The position numbers and the translations under genes are program-made. From Archivesica marissinica (taxonomy: Eukaryota > Mollusca > Bivalvia > Venerida > Vesicomyidae), in assembly GCA_014843695.1 (NCBI GenBank), contig CM026390.1:58274543-58338542 (forward strand): a stretch of DNA of 64,000 nt, in the 5' to 3' direction. The notes under the pieces were generated by a model. The model saw only the letters and a list, made by a program, of their open reading frames with translations. It ran no database searches and had not been told where the DNA came from. Of the stretch, positions 30,120-44,700 are shown in pieces; position 1 is the first letter of the stretch, and each line of letters starts with the position of its first letter.

Positions 30120-30535
30120 ATTGAACAGTCTGTGATAATGTACTAGCATTGTATTCTACTGTACATGGTAGGGCAGATTGTGATACTGTACTAGCATTGT
30201 AATGCTAGTACTTCTACTGTACATGGTAGGGCAGATTGTGATACTGTACTAGCATTGTATTCTACTGTACATGATAGAGCATAGCAGATTGTGTTAATGT
30301 ACTAGCATTGTATTCTACTGTACATGATAGAGCAGATTGTGATACTGTACTAGCATTGTATTCTACTGTACATGGTAGAGCAGATTGTGATAATGTACTA
30401 GCATTGTATTCTACTGTACATGTTAGAGCATATTGTGATAATGTACTAGCATTGTATTCTACTGTACATGGTAGAGCAGATTGTGTTAATGTACTAGCAT
30501 TGTATTCTACTGTACATGGTAGAGCAGATATTTCG
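30120..30535. repeat. 48-bp array, about 8 copies
   Basis: The unit includes ACTAGCATTGTATTCTACTG then TACATGGTAGAGCAGATTG. The first two copies are imperfect and carry an extra internal duplication near 30200. Confidence 0.93.
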
Positions 30536-30768
30536 ATTATCTGATGATGTATGAAATTTAATGTACTGAACATATCGACAAAATTGTTTACGTAATAAAA
30601 AATAAATTCAAAATATGCATATGTTGTGTTTGTTCTATGCAGTGCAGCTGTACATATTGTTCTGTGTTCGTTTGTGTCAGAACATACATGTAAAATGTAT
30701 TACACAAAATGTTGTTTTTATCAATTTATTTAGCAAAAATATATAAAATATAGACAATAAAACCATGA

Positions 30769-30957
30769 TCGACTCCATGGTTGAGTGGATATGGTCGCTG
30801 ACTAGTATACCACTGTAACATACATGTATCATCACTGATGGTCACAGGTTCTGGTTAACTGCTGGAGCCTGTCCAGGAAAGGTGTTAGGTAAACTGCTCG
30901 CCAGCAAAACAGCCCAAAATGGTGCTGATGAAGGCGTAAAACCCAAACAAACAAACT
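30769..30957 (+). mobile_element. SINE family D copy
   Basis: GGTTGAGTGGATATGGTCGC head-like start, then GCTGGAGCCTGTCCAGGAAA and tail GCGTAAAACCCAAACAAACA. Confidence 0.7.
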
Positions 30958-30999
30958 ATAAAACTAGCGGCACTCTATGAAGTTATGAAAACGAGGGTC

Positions 31000-31545
31000 T
31001 GTTTGACCAGGAGTGGGTCTGTTTCTCTGAAAGCATATTTTGACCATGAGTGGGTCTGTTTCTCTGAAAGCATATTTTGACCATGAGTGGGTCTGTTTCT
31101 CTGAAAGCATATTTTGACCATGAGTGGGTCTGTTTCTCTGAAAGCATATTTTGACCAGGAGTGGGTCTGTTTCTCTGAAAGCATATTTTGACCAGGAGTG
31201 GGTCTGTTTCTCTGAAAGCATATTTTGACCAGGAGTGGGTCTGTTTCTCTGAAAGCATATTTTGACCATGAGTGGGTCTGTTTCTCTGAAAGCATATTTT
31301 GACCAGGAGTGGGTCTGTTTCTCTGAAAGCATATTTTGACCAGGAGTGGGTCTGTTTCTCTGAAAGCATATTTTGACCAGGAGTGGGTCTGTTTCTCTGA
31401 AAGCATATTTTGACCAGGAGTGGGTCTGTGAAAGCATATTTTGACCATGAGTGGGTCTGTTTCTCTGAAAGCATATTTTGACCATGAGTGGGTCTGTTTC
31501 TCTGAAAGCATATTTTGACCAGGAGTGGGTCTGTTTCTCTAAAAG
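31000..31545. repeat. 37-bp array, about 14-15 copies
   Basis: The unit is GAGTGGGTCTGTTTCTCTGA then AAGCATATTTTGACCAG/ATG. One copy near 31428 lacks the TTCTCT block. The period of 37 leaves all three minus frames open; no protein is implied. Confidence 0.95.
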
Positions 31546-31818
31546 TAGAAGCATATGTTGACCAAAATGACCATTGTACTAAATAAAGTGTTATCATGTT
31601 CCCCTAATAAATAAATATGTGCATGAATAGATAGAAGTATAAACCAAATCATGGATGGTCCAGCATTATGGTTGACTGAGGGTGAGGCAACGGGTTAAAC
31701 GTGTTGTCAAGCCATTCTGAGGTATGAGTAGTCCAACCGACCAGACCTTTATAGTCTAGTCTATGATTTATGAAAATGGTACCGGACAGATTATGTAGCC
31801 TGATGGAAGGGCAGCATA

Positions 31819-32007
31819 CAGTCAAACCTGTGCTAAAGGCCACCTCCAAATAAAGGCCGTATATGAAAAACCTGTCTCTAAAGACCACCATTTTTCTCTC
31901 CCGTTGAGCCATTTTCAATGCATTTTAACCCTCTATTGAGAGGCCACCTGCCAACAAAGGCCACTTTTTGAATTCCCGAGGGTGGCCTTTATAGACAGGT
32001 TTGACTG
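31819..32007. mobile_element. CAGTC MITE subfamily with GGCCACC interior
   Basis: TA-flanked, ends CAGTCAAACCTGT/ACAGGTTTGACTG; interior CTAAAGGCCACCTCCAAAT. It lies just past the SGSH stop and may be within its 3' UTR. Relatives are at 38475 and 55107. Confidence 0.85.
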
Positions 32008-32076
32008 TATATACAAATATAAAACTTTCAGGGGTTTAGCCCCTAAATACTTGGGGAGAGGGAGCAAGAATCAAGA

Positions 32077-32715
32077 TTACAATTCTCCATGCTGAGGAGA
32101 ATGGAGATTCAAATAATTATCAGCACTTAAGCAGTGAGGACTGTCTTTGTAACTCCCAGCATCCTCCAGTACTCCCCAGGGGGCACAAATCCAAGGATCA
32201 TGTGTCACATTCTGCCAGCTCACAAGTTCTTCTCTCATGCTTTGAAATATAGTTCTGTACACCAAACTTGAATGATTAAATAAATTCTTTGTTTCTCTGG
32301 GGTCATTTAGTATATCGTACAACTCCCAAGAGTCCCTGTAATAATACTCTTTCAAAGTCTTAAACCAGTGTGTCGGCGCTCCTGACCGAGTCCTGTTTAG
32401 TAAATCTTGGAATGAATCCGAAATAAAGAAGTCTTGATCTATGCCAAAAGGCATTTTATAATTAATATTCTGTATCAATTTGTATTGCTTATTTCTTACT
32501 ACTCTCAATGGATAGTACATTGTGACCTCATGAAGGTTATGACTTGCAAACACAGTTTCAAATCCAGAATGAGGCTCAGAATCCAAGACTGGTAGTAGAG
32601 ATGTTCCTGTAGGCTTGACTGGTTTATGGTTTAGTTTGTAGCTAGGATACTGTATATTGAACCAGTCCAGGATTGTTGGTACAATATCAACATGGCTGAC
32701 TAGTACATCGCTTAC
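32077..32715 (-). CDS. SGSH: SGSH terminal exon 7 with stop
   Basis: Acceptor ttctttttcag at 32716 upward, coding [19 protein letters not shown] at the start, HEVTMYYP and QDLLNRT in the middle, and [13 protein letters not shown] near the end, then HGEL and TAA (32079-32077). There are 212 codons plus stop. Confidence 0.95.
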   Translation of the reverse strand, partial: VSDVLVSHVDIVPTILDWFNIQYPSYKLNHKPVKPTGTSLLPVLDSEPHSGFETVFASHNLHEVTMYYPLRVVRNKQYKLIQNINYKMPFGIDQDFFISDSFQDLLNRTRSGAPTHWFKTLKEYYYRDSWELYDILNDPRETKNLFNHSSLVYRTIFQSMREELVSWQNVTHDPWICAPWGVLEDAGSYKDSPHCLSADNYLNLHSPQHGEL

Positions 32716-35700
32716 CTGAAAAAGAACAATAAGTGAAATCTAATGCATCTAGTTATTTGTGTCCATTTGTTTATTTTCCATTGTATATCAAACAGCCTGC
32801 TAGAACCTAAATAGATTTTCCTAGTCTGTCGATTTTTCACTTTTTAACTTCTGGCAAAATGACATTATCAGAAACTCAATACGACCCAATTAATGGTCTC
32901 GGTGTTAACCCTTTCCCTCATAGAAGCACCTCTTGACACCATTACCAATACGACATACATTGACAATGTAGTAGCCAAACCAATGTTCATAATAAAGGCC
33001 AGAGTCTCATGTAGTCCCAGTAATATCTATGGAGGTGGGATAGATATGGCGACTACTTATCCACTGCATGATAGCTAAATGGCTGTCATTTGTGTGCAGA
33101 TATAATAGTATATTAACCTAAATCTCTATGAAGGAAAGGGTTAAAATATATTTATTTGACTGACCAGGTAAAATATATCTACGCCTGTTCCCGGGCTACT
33201 GGGCAGGCTTAGATGACACATTGTTAGCTAGATGTGCGATAGGTGTCCTGCTTGAGTATCTAACCTGGGATCCCATGAATCCGAACTCTAGCACTGACCG
33301 TGTGTGCCGGATGCCACATTGAATGATTACCGGAATACATCAACCTTGCTAACTCTATTTGACATTAACTTGTTCTAAGAACATGTACACTCAAACCTGT
33401 GTTAGTGATCACCTCCATTAAGCAGTCACCCTGTATTAATTAACCCATTCAACACCAAGTAACTCACATGGACTGGTCCATGATATTCATAAACCAATAA
33501 ATGAATCAGAAAATCACATTTGGACAAGTTCATTTATCAAAATGGGTAATTATGTCTAAAAATAGTCATATCACTGGCAAAAAGTGCAGATCCTGATGAG
33601 ACGGCTCGTCACGAGCCGGCTCATCTGGATCTACACTTTTTGTAAGCCTATTTAGAGGTCTGTGGTGTTGAAAGGGTTAAGCAGCCAGTTTTCAGATTCC
33701 CAATATATTTATTATACATTTGACCTCTATGAAGCAACCACCTGTGCCAAGCACCCACTATCGGTGATTCCCTTGACTGGCTGCTTAAGACAGGTTTTAC
33801 TGTATTCCAATCCACCATACTGATGTAGAACAGGCATTCCTATTTAAAATTAGTTTATCTATACATGTGCACATATCAGATACTGCTGCAGCGAATAGTG
33901 ATATGCTTGTTCATTTATTACTATATAACTAGTAGAATCTGTGTGCACATGCCTACCTACGTACCGTCAGAATCTCCTACTAATCACAAAGTTCTGAATG
34001 TTTGCTTTATTTTCATCCATGTGAGTTTTGAATTGGTGAACATGATTATGTATTTTCATGGGAAAAAACACCCTCAAAAATAACCATGTACAGAATTAAA
34101 TGTTCTAATATTAACCCCATTCAACCCCAAATAACTGACATGGACTGGTGCATGATATTTTTAGACCAATAAATTAATAAGAAAATTACCTTTGGACCAG
34201 TTCATTTATCAAAATGGGTAATTTTATCTAAAAGTAGTAATAATTATCACTGGCAAAAAGTGCAGATCCTGATGAGACGGCTCGTCACGAGCAGGCTCAT
34301 CTGGATCTACACTTTTTGTAAATCTAATTAGAGGCCGGTGGTGTTGAAAGGGTTAAGTTACCTTTCCATTTTCCTCACAAGGCGAACACACCAATAACAG
34401 CTTCTCACAGCCATGCCCAAGTCATACAGATAATACCATATCATTTGGTCTAAACACAGGTGCTTGAAACTACAATGCCGCCCCATTATTAAAGAGAAAC
34501 ATAAATTCTAGCCTTACCGACCTATATCGAGGGTACGCACAATATTTTAAAGTTTAAAGTTTATTTATTTTACAACGACTGCGAAGCAAGTTTTAACAAC
34601 TTCTATTAATCACTCTCGTTGGCGCGGAGAAAACCCACCTGTACGATCTGGCGACAACCGTACCATCTCACATACTTCCCGGTCCGAGGATCGAACCCGG
34701 TTTGCATTGGTAAGAAGCGAGCGTGCTAACCACTGCAATAATCGGACAGCCTAAAACGCACAATATGTTTTAATGTCTTTGTAGTGTCATAGTCCCTATG
34801 GTTTTAACTGTTAATGAATGGTTGTCACAAAATCAACAATGAACGGTAGATACTGGTGAAATACACAACCTTTTTTTATTTTATGTTTATTTATCGTTGC
34901 TACCGGTGCCCATATGAGCGACGCCTTCTGAAGAAATTAGTCATTTTAGATTTTTGGAGGATAGTGCAATGATACAGACAGATCCATTTCAGAATCTCCT
35001 CCGGTTCTTTTACGTGCACGGTGTATAGCACCGACACGAAACCTCAGTTTAAAGTCCGATTTGAAAGACTGTTAATTTTAATTAGGGTCAGACGGTGGAT
35101 TGAACCTGAGATCCCTGAATTACAAATCCAGCGTGTTAACCACTGGACTACAGATCTGTCTGTTGAAATACACAACCCAACAATTAGTAGTTTTTATAAA
35201 TTCATTAAAAATTCATTGATTTGACATGCACGAGGGATACAGTGTACAGAGACAGCTAACAAACCAAGATGACCTGGTTTGTATCATACCTGTCCATTTC
35301 TCTTGGTTTGGTAAGGTGACGATACAATAAATGGTTCAGCCATGCCCGAGTCGTACAAGTTTGTGCGGCCGTTGATGAATGGTATACCATTGTCTGAGGA
35401 GTACAGCACCAATGTATCCTGGTCATGACCTGCATTCTTCAGTTCCTCGAGAATAACACCTATACCTAGAACCAAGGAAAACACATATACCTAGCACCAA
35501 GGAAAACACACATATACCTAGAACCAAGGAAAACACATATATACCTAGAACCAAGGAAAACACACATATATACCTAGAACCAAGGAAAACACATATATAC
35601 CTAGAACCAAGGAAAACACACATATATACCTAGAACCAAGGAAAACACATATATACCTAGAACCAAGGAAAACATATATACCTAGAACCAAGGAAAACAC

Positions 35701-38700
35701 ACATATACATAGAACCAAGGAATACACATATATACATAGAACCAAGGAAACACATATATACCTAGAACCAAGGAAAACACATATATACCTAGAACCAAGG
35801 AATACACATATATACCTAGAACCAAGGAAATCACACATATATACCTAGAACCAAGGAAAACACATATATACCTAGAACCAAGGAAAACACACATATATAC
35901 CTAGCATCAAGGAAAACACATATATACCTAGAACCAAGGAAAACACATATATACCTAGAACCAAGGGAAACACACATATACCTAGAACCAAGGAAATCAT
36001 ACATATATACCTAGAACCAAGGAAAACACACATATATACCTAGAACCAAGGAAATCACACATATATACCTAGAACCAAGGAAATCACACACATATATACC
36101 TAGAACCAAGGAAATCATACATATATACCTAGAACCAAGGAATTCACACATATATACCTAGAACCAAGGAAAACACACACATATACCTAGAACCAAGGAA
36201 ATCACACATATATACCTAGAACCAAGGAAATCACACATATATACCTAGAACCAAGGAAAACACACATATATATCTAGAACCAAGGAAACACATATATATA
36301 CCTAGAACCAAGGAAAACACATATATACCTAGAACCAAGGAAAACACACACATATACCTATAACCAAGGAAAACACACATATATACCTAGAACCAAGGAA
36401 ATCACATATATACATAGAACCAAGGAAAACACACACATATACGTAGAACCCAGGAAAACACATATATATACCTAGAACCAAGGAAAACACATATATACTT
36501 AGAACCAAGGAAAACACACACATATACCTAGAACCAAGGAAAACACACATATATACCTAGAACCAAGGAAATCACATATATACCTAGAACCAAGGAAAAC
36601 ACATATATACATAGAACCAAGGAAATCACACATATACGTAGAACCCAGGAAAACACACACATACCTAGAACCAAGGAAAACACATATATAACTAGAACCA
36701 AGGAAAACATATATATATATACCTAGAACCAAGGAATTCACACATATATACCTAGAACCAAGGAATTCACACATATATACCTAGAACCAAGGAAAACATA
36801 TATATATATACCTAGAACCAAGGAATTCACACATATATACCTAGAACCGAGGAATTCACATATTTACTTGATGGACATATTGTATTCAAGTATACACATG
36901 TACACATGTTTCTGAGGAAATGTAATTATCTTAATATACAACAAAACAAAATATTCATGGGTACAAATTTCTGAACGTAAATATTTTATAAAACTGAAAC
37001 TTACTATTATCTTACAGACAGAATATTAATGAACTTTCACACCTTGATCCAGTCTGCTGATTGTGGTATATTGCTTGGCGAGATCTTGTCTGGCTGCCGG
37101 GGTATCTTGTACAAAATATGGCACCACCACATCATCTGGGTCGTATTTGACAGGTTCCCAATCTGGAATGGTTCCCATGCCTGGCTCACCGGTACCGAAC
37201 TTCTCACAGAATGCCCCCAATTCAGGATGAGTGTGACCGCAGCGGTGAGGGTCGTGGAACCCAATATACAGGAAAAATGGCCTGAAAGTGAAGAATTTAG
37301 CTTAGTTATACAAATTGATTTAGTTCAATTGCGAAACAAGTTCATCCAACTTATATTAATCACTCTCGAGACCTCATTCCTGATGGAACCCATCGCCATG
37401 AAGGAGAGAGAACAGGATGTAAAATTTAAATGCCTTGCTGAAGGGCACAATCGGAAAGACTCCAGCGGTGCTCGAACTCTGGGCCTTTCGCACCTAAAGC
37501 GAATGGGCTACCACTGCGCTATCATGACTTTCAATGAAGTTCAATGAAGAAGATTATTATAGGCCCCGCCTCCAAACAACACGACCCCGCCTCCAAACAA
37601 CACGACCGCCTCCAAACAACACGACCGCCTCCAAACAACACGACCCCGCCTCCAAACAACACGACCGCCTCCAAACAACACGACCGCCTCCAAACAACAC
37701 GACCCCGCCTCCAAACAACACGACCGCCTCCAAACAACACGACCGCCTCCAAACAACACGACCGCCTCCAAACAACACGACCGCCTCCAAACAACACGAC
37801 CGCCTCCAAACAACACGACCGCCTCCAAACAACACGACCCGCCTCCAAACAACACGACCGCCTCCAAACAACACGACCGCCTCCAAACAACACGACCGCC
37901 TCCAAACAACACGACCGCCTCCAACAACACGACCGCCTCAAACAACACGACCGCCTCCAAACAACACGACCGCCTCCAAACAACACGACCGCCTCCAAAC
38001 AACACGACCGCCTCCAAACAACACGACCGCCTCCAAACAACACGACCGCCTCCAAACAACACGACCGCCTCCAAACACACGACCGCCTCCAAACAACACG
38101 ACCGCCTCCAAACAACACTACCGCCTCCAAACAACACGACCGCCTCCAAACAACACGACCGCCTCAAACAACACGACCGCCTCCAAACAACACGACCGCC
38201 TCCAAACAACACGACCGCCTCCAAACAACACGACCGCTCCAAACAACACGACCGCCTCCAAACAACACGACCACCTCCAAACAACCCGACCATCTCCAAA
38301 CAACACGACCGCCTCCAAACAACACGACCACCTCCAAACAACACGACCATCTCCAAACAACACGACCACCTCCAAACAACACGACCGCCTCCAAACAACA
38401 CGACCACCTCCAAACAACACGACCGCCTCCAAACAACACGACCGCCTCCAAACAAAGACCACCTCCAAACAAAGACCGCCTATTAAAAACCTGTCTTCAA
38501 AGCCCACGATCTTATTCTTCCGTAAACTGTTCTGAAAGACCACCCTGTCAACCAAGACACCATTTTGGTATTCCCCATGGGTGGTCTTTATAGACAGGTG
38601 TCACCGTGTATACATTTCTACTGCTTCTTCATGGCATGTTCATAAACCAAATTGGAGTAAACTCATACCAGCTTATACTGCAGGGATCATTCTAGAGGGC

Positions 38701-41700
38701 TGCCCCCCCCACTTCTCCCTAAAAAAAGATAACTTTTTTTTAAATTTTCAAACAAAATATTGTCCAGTAAGATACGCTGGCCTACTATAATGAACTCCGT
38801 CTATTAAAAATTGTCAAATTGTGACTTTTAAGCTTATTTGATTGGAATTTATTAAATAACACAATTTACGGGTGCAGTTGCATGCTGTCTCACTTCACCC
38901 AAAACGTATTACCTAGAATGAACCCTGTACTGTAAATTGCATTCTTAGAAATATAGGATCTTACATGGGTGCTTATTGTGTACAATATTTTATGAAACTC
39001 GTCTTGGAATTTTGCTATTAAGCAAGCCTTTATTCAGAGCAATTTTTAAAGTTTCCGGTCGCTTGTTACCTCGAATCATTCTGCTGAAAGAATGTTCTGA
39101 CCAACTGTTTCATGTAAGTGATATTTCTGCCCACTTGTAGTATGGAGTGATTCTCCTCCGTCTCCGCATAGTCAAATGGATAAACATAGCTTGGTCCTAC
39201 ATGCTTCTTACCGACGATTCCTACATATACACAACATGACATAATACAGTGAAATGGATAAACATAGCTTGGTTAGATATAATACAGTGAAATGGATAAA
39301 CATAGCTTGGTTAGATATAATACAGTGAAATGGATAAACATAGCTTGGTTAGATATAATACAGTGAAATGGATAAACATAGCTTGGTTAGCCATAATACA
39401 GTGACATGGATAAACATAGCTTGGTTAGCCATAATACAGTGAAATGGATAAACATAGCTTGGTTAGCCATAATACAGTGAAATGGATAAACATAGCTTGG
39501 TTAGATATAATACAGTGAAATGGATACACATAGCTTGGTTAGATATAATACAGTGAAATGGATAAACATAGAATGGTTAGATATAATAAAGTGAAATGGA
39601 TAAACATAGCTTGGTTAGATATAATACAGTGAAATGGATAAACATAGCTTGGTTAGATATAATACAGTGAAATGGATAAACATAGCTTGGTTATACATAA
39701 TACAGTGAAATGGATAAACATAGCTTGGTTAGATATAACACAGTGAAATGGATAAACATAGCTTGGTTAGCCATAATACAGTGAAATGGATAAACATAGC
39801 TTGGTTAGATATAATACAGTGAAATGGATAAACATAGCTTGGTTAGATATAATACAGTGAAATGGATAAACATAGCTTGGTTAGATATAATACAGTGAAA
39901 TGGATAAACATAGCTTGGTTAGCCATAATACAGTGACATGGATAAACATAGCTTGGTTAGCCATAATACAGTGAAATGGATAAACATAGCTTGGTTAGCC
40001 ATAATACAGTGAAATGGATAAACATAGCTTGGTTAGATATAATACAGTGAAATGGATACACATAGCTTGGTTAGATATAATACAGTGAAATGGATAAACA
40101 TAGAATGGTTAGATATAATAAAGTGAAATGGATAAACATAGCTTGGTTAGATATAATACAGTGAAATGGATAAACATAGCTTGGTTAGATATAATACAGT
40201 GAAATGGATAAACATAGCTTGGTTATACATAATACAGTGAAATGGATAAACATAGCTTGGTTAGATATAATACAGTGAAATGGATAAACATAGCTTGGTT
40301 AGATATAATACAGTGAAATGGATAAACATAGCTTGGTTAGATATAATACAGTGAAATGGATAAACATAGCTTGGTTAGATATAATACAGTGAAATGGATA
40401 AACATAGCTTGGCTATACATAGTACAGTGAAATGGATAAACATAGCTTGGTTAGATATAATACAGTGAAATGGATAAACATAGCTTGGTTATACATAATA
40501 CAGTGAAATGGATCAACATAGCTTGGCTATACATAGTACAGTGAAATGGATACACATAGCTTGGTTAGATATAATACAGTGAAATGGATAAACATAGAAT
40601 GGTTAGATATAATAAAGTGAAATGGATAAACATAGCTTGGTTAGATATAATACAGTGAAATGGATAAACATAGCTTGGTTAGATATAATACAGTGAAATG
40701 GATAAACATAGCTTGGTTATACATAATACAGTGAAATGGATAAACATAGCTTGGTTAGATATAACACAGTGAAATGGATAAACATAGCTTGGTTAGCCAT
40801 AATACAGTGAAATGGATAAACATAGCTTGGTTAGATATAATACAGTGAAATGGATACACATAGCTTGGTTAGATATAATACAGTGAAATGGATAAACATA
40901 GAATGGTTAGATATAATAAAGTGAAATGGATAAACATAGCTTGGTTAGATATAATACAGTGAAATGGATAAACATAGCTTGGTTAGATATAATACAGTGA
41001 AATGGATAAACATAGCTTGGTTAGACATAATACAGTGAAATGGATAAACATAGCTTGGTTAGATATAATACAGTGAAATGGATAAACATAGCTTGGTTAG
41101 CTATAATACAGTGAAATGGATAAACATAGCTTGGTTAGATATAATACAGTGAAATGGATAAACATAGCTTGGTTAGATATAATACAGTGAAATGGATAAA
41201 CATAGCTTGGTTAGATATAATACAGTGAAATGGATAAACATAGCTTGGTTAGATATAATACAGTGAAATGGATAAACATAGCTTGGTTAGATATAATACA
41301 GTGAAATGGATAAACATAGCTTGGTTAGACATAATACAGTGAAATGGATAAACATAGCTTGGTTAGATATAATACAGTGAAATGGATAAACATAGCTTGG
41401 TTAGATATAATACAGTGAAATGGATAAACATAGCTTGGTTAGATATAATACAGTGAAATGGATAAACATAGCTTGGTTAGATATAATACAGTGAAATGGA
41501 TAAACATAGCTTGGTTAGATATAATACAGTGAAATGGATAAACATAGCTTGGTTAGATATAATACAGTGAAATGGATAAACATAGCTTGGTTAGATATAA
41601 TACAGTGAAATGGATAAACATAGCTTGGTTAGATATAATACAGTGAAATGGATAAACATAGCTTGGTTAGATATAATACAGTGAAATGGATAAACATAGC

Positions 41701-44700
41701 TTGGTTAGATATAATACAGTGAAATGGATAAACATAGCTTGGTTAGATATAATACAGTGAAATGGATAAACATAGCTTGGTTAGATATAATACAGTGAAA
41801 TGGATAAACATAGCTTGGTTAGATATAATACAGTGAAATGGATCAACATAGCTTGGCTATACAAGTACAGTGAAATGGATAAACATAGCTTGGTTAGATA
41901 TAATACAGTGAAATGGATAAACATAGCTTGGTTATACATAATACAGTGAAATGGATCAACATAGCTTGGCTATACATAGTACAGTGAAATGGATAAACAT
42001 AGCTTGGTTAGATATAATACAGTGAAATGGATAAACATAGCTTGGTTAGATATAATACAGTGAAATGGATAAACATAGCTTGGTTAGATATAATACAGTG
42101 AAATGGATAAACATAGCTTGGTTAGATATAATACAGTGAAATGGATAAACATAGCTTGGTTAGATATAATACAGTGAAATGGATAAACATAGCTTGGTTA
42201 GATATAATACAGTGAAATGGATAAACATAGCTTGGTTATACATAATACAGTGAAATGGATAAACATAGCTTGGTTAGATATAATACAGTGAAATGGATAA
42301 ACATAGCTTGGTTAGACATAATACAGTGAAATGGATAAACATAGCTTGGTTAGATATAATACAGTGAAATGGATACACATAGCTTGGTTAGATATAATAC
42401 AGTGAAATGGATAAACATAGCTTGGTTAGATATAATACAGTGAAATGGATAAACATAGCTTGGTTAGATATAATACAGTGAAATGGATAAACATAGCTTG
42501 GTTAGATATAATACAGTGAAATGGATAAACATAGCTTGGTTATACATAATACAGTGAAATGGATAAACATAGCTTGGTTAGATATAACACAGTGAAATGG
42601 ATAAACATAGCTTGGTTAGCCATAATACAGTGAAATGGATAAACATAGCTTGGTTAGATATAATACAGTGAAATGGATAAACATAGCTTGGTTAGATATA
42701 ATACAGTGAAATGGATAAACATAGCTTGGTTAGATATAATACAGTGAAATGGATAAACATAGCTTGGTTAGATATAATACAGTGAAATGGATAAACATAG
42801 CTTGGTTAGATATAATACAGTGAAATGGATAAACATAGCTTGGTTAGATATAATACAGTGAAATGGATAAACATAGCTTGGTTAGATATAATACAGTGAA
42901 ATGGATAAACATAGCTTGGTTAGATATAATACAGTGAAATGGATAAACATAGCTTGGTTAGATATAATACAGTGAAATGGATAAACATAGCTTGGTTAGA
43001 CATAATACAGTGAAATGGATAAACATAGCTTGGTTAGATATAATACAGTGAAATGGATAAACATAGCTTGGTTAGATATAATACAGTGAAATGGATAAAC
43101 ATAGCTTGGTTAGATATAATACAGTGAAATGGATAAACATAGCTTGGTTAGATATAATACAGTGAAATGGATAAACATAGCTTGGTTAGATATAATACAG
43201 TGAAATGGATAAACATAGCTTGGTTAGACATAATACAGTGAAATGGATAAACATAGCTTGGTTAGATATAATACAGTGAAATGGATAAACATAGCTTGGT
43301 TAGCCATAATACAGTGAAATGGATAAACATAGCTTGGTTAGATATAATACAGTGAAATGGATAAACATAGCTTGGTTAGATATAATACAGTGAAATGGAT
43401 AAACATAGCTTGGTTAGATATAATACAGTGAAATGGATAAACATAGCTTGGTTAGATATAATACAGTGAAATGGATAAACATAGCTTGGTTAGATATAAT
43501 ACAGTGAAATGGATAAACATAGCTTGGTTATACATAATACAGTGAAATGGATAAACATAGCTTGGTTAGATATAATACAGTGAAATGGATAAACATAGCT
43601 TGGTTAGCCATAATACAGTGAAATGGATAAACATAGCTTGGTTAGATATAATACAGTGAAATGGATAAACATAGCTTGGTTAGATATAATACAGTGAAAT
43701 GGATAAACATAGCTTGGTTAGATATAATACAGTGAAATGGATAAACATAGCTTGGTTAGATATAATACAGTGAAATGGATAAACATAGCTTGGTTAGATA
43801 TAATACAGTGAAATGGATAAACATAGCTTGGTTAGATATAATACAGTGAAATGGATAAACATAGCTTGGTTAGATATAATACAGTGAAATGGATAAACAT
43901 AGCTTGGTTAGATATAATACAGTGAAATGGATAAACATAGCTTGGTTAGATATAATACAGTGAAATGGATAAACATAGCTTGGTTAGATATAATACAGTG
44001 AAATGGATAAACATAGCTTGGTTAGATATAATACAGTGAAATGGATAAACATAGCTTGGTTAGACATAATACAGTGAAATGGATAAACATAGCTTGGTTA
44101 GATATAATACAGTGAAATGGATAAACATAGCTTGGTTAGATATAATACAGTGAAATGGATAAACATAGCTTGGTTAGACATAATACAGTGAAATGGATAA
44201 ACATAGAATGGTTAGATATAATAAAGTGAAATGGATAAACATAGCTTGGTTAGATATAATAGTGAAATGGATAAACATAGCTTGGTTAGATATAATACAG
44301 TGAAATGGATAAACATAGCTTGGTTATACATAATACAGTGAAATGGATAAACATAGCTTGGTTAGATATAATACAGTGAAATGGATAAACATAGCTTGGT
44401 TAGATATAATACAGTGAAATGGATAAACATAGCTTGGTTAGATATAATACAGTGAAATGGATAAACATAGCTTGGTTAGATATAATACAGTGAAATGGAT
44501 AAACATAGCTTGGTTAGATATAATACAGTGAAATGGATAAACATAGCTTGGTTAGATATAATACAGTGAAATGGATAAACATAGCTTGGTCAGATATAAT
44601 ACAGTGAAATGGATAAACATAGCTTGGTTAGATATAATACAGTGAAATGGATAAACATAGCTTGGTTAGATATAATACAGTGAAATGGATCAACATAGCT

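Noticed and set aside
30964..31597. Three overlapping minus-strand frames of about 180-200 residues
   Set aside because: All three frames are open because of the 37-bp period of the array.
37534..38593. Open frames of more than 300 codons on both strands (Pro/Asn/Thr-rich and Leu/Phe/Gly-rich)
   Set aside because: They are products of a 19-bp tandem array with no stop in the unit; every frame is open and no conserved domain or splice context exists.
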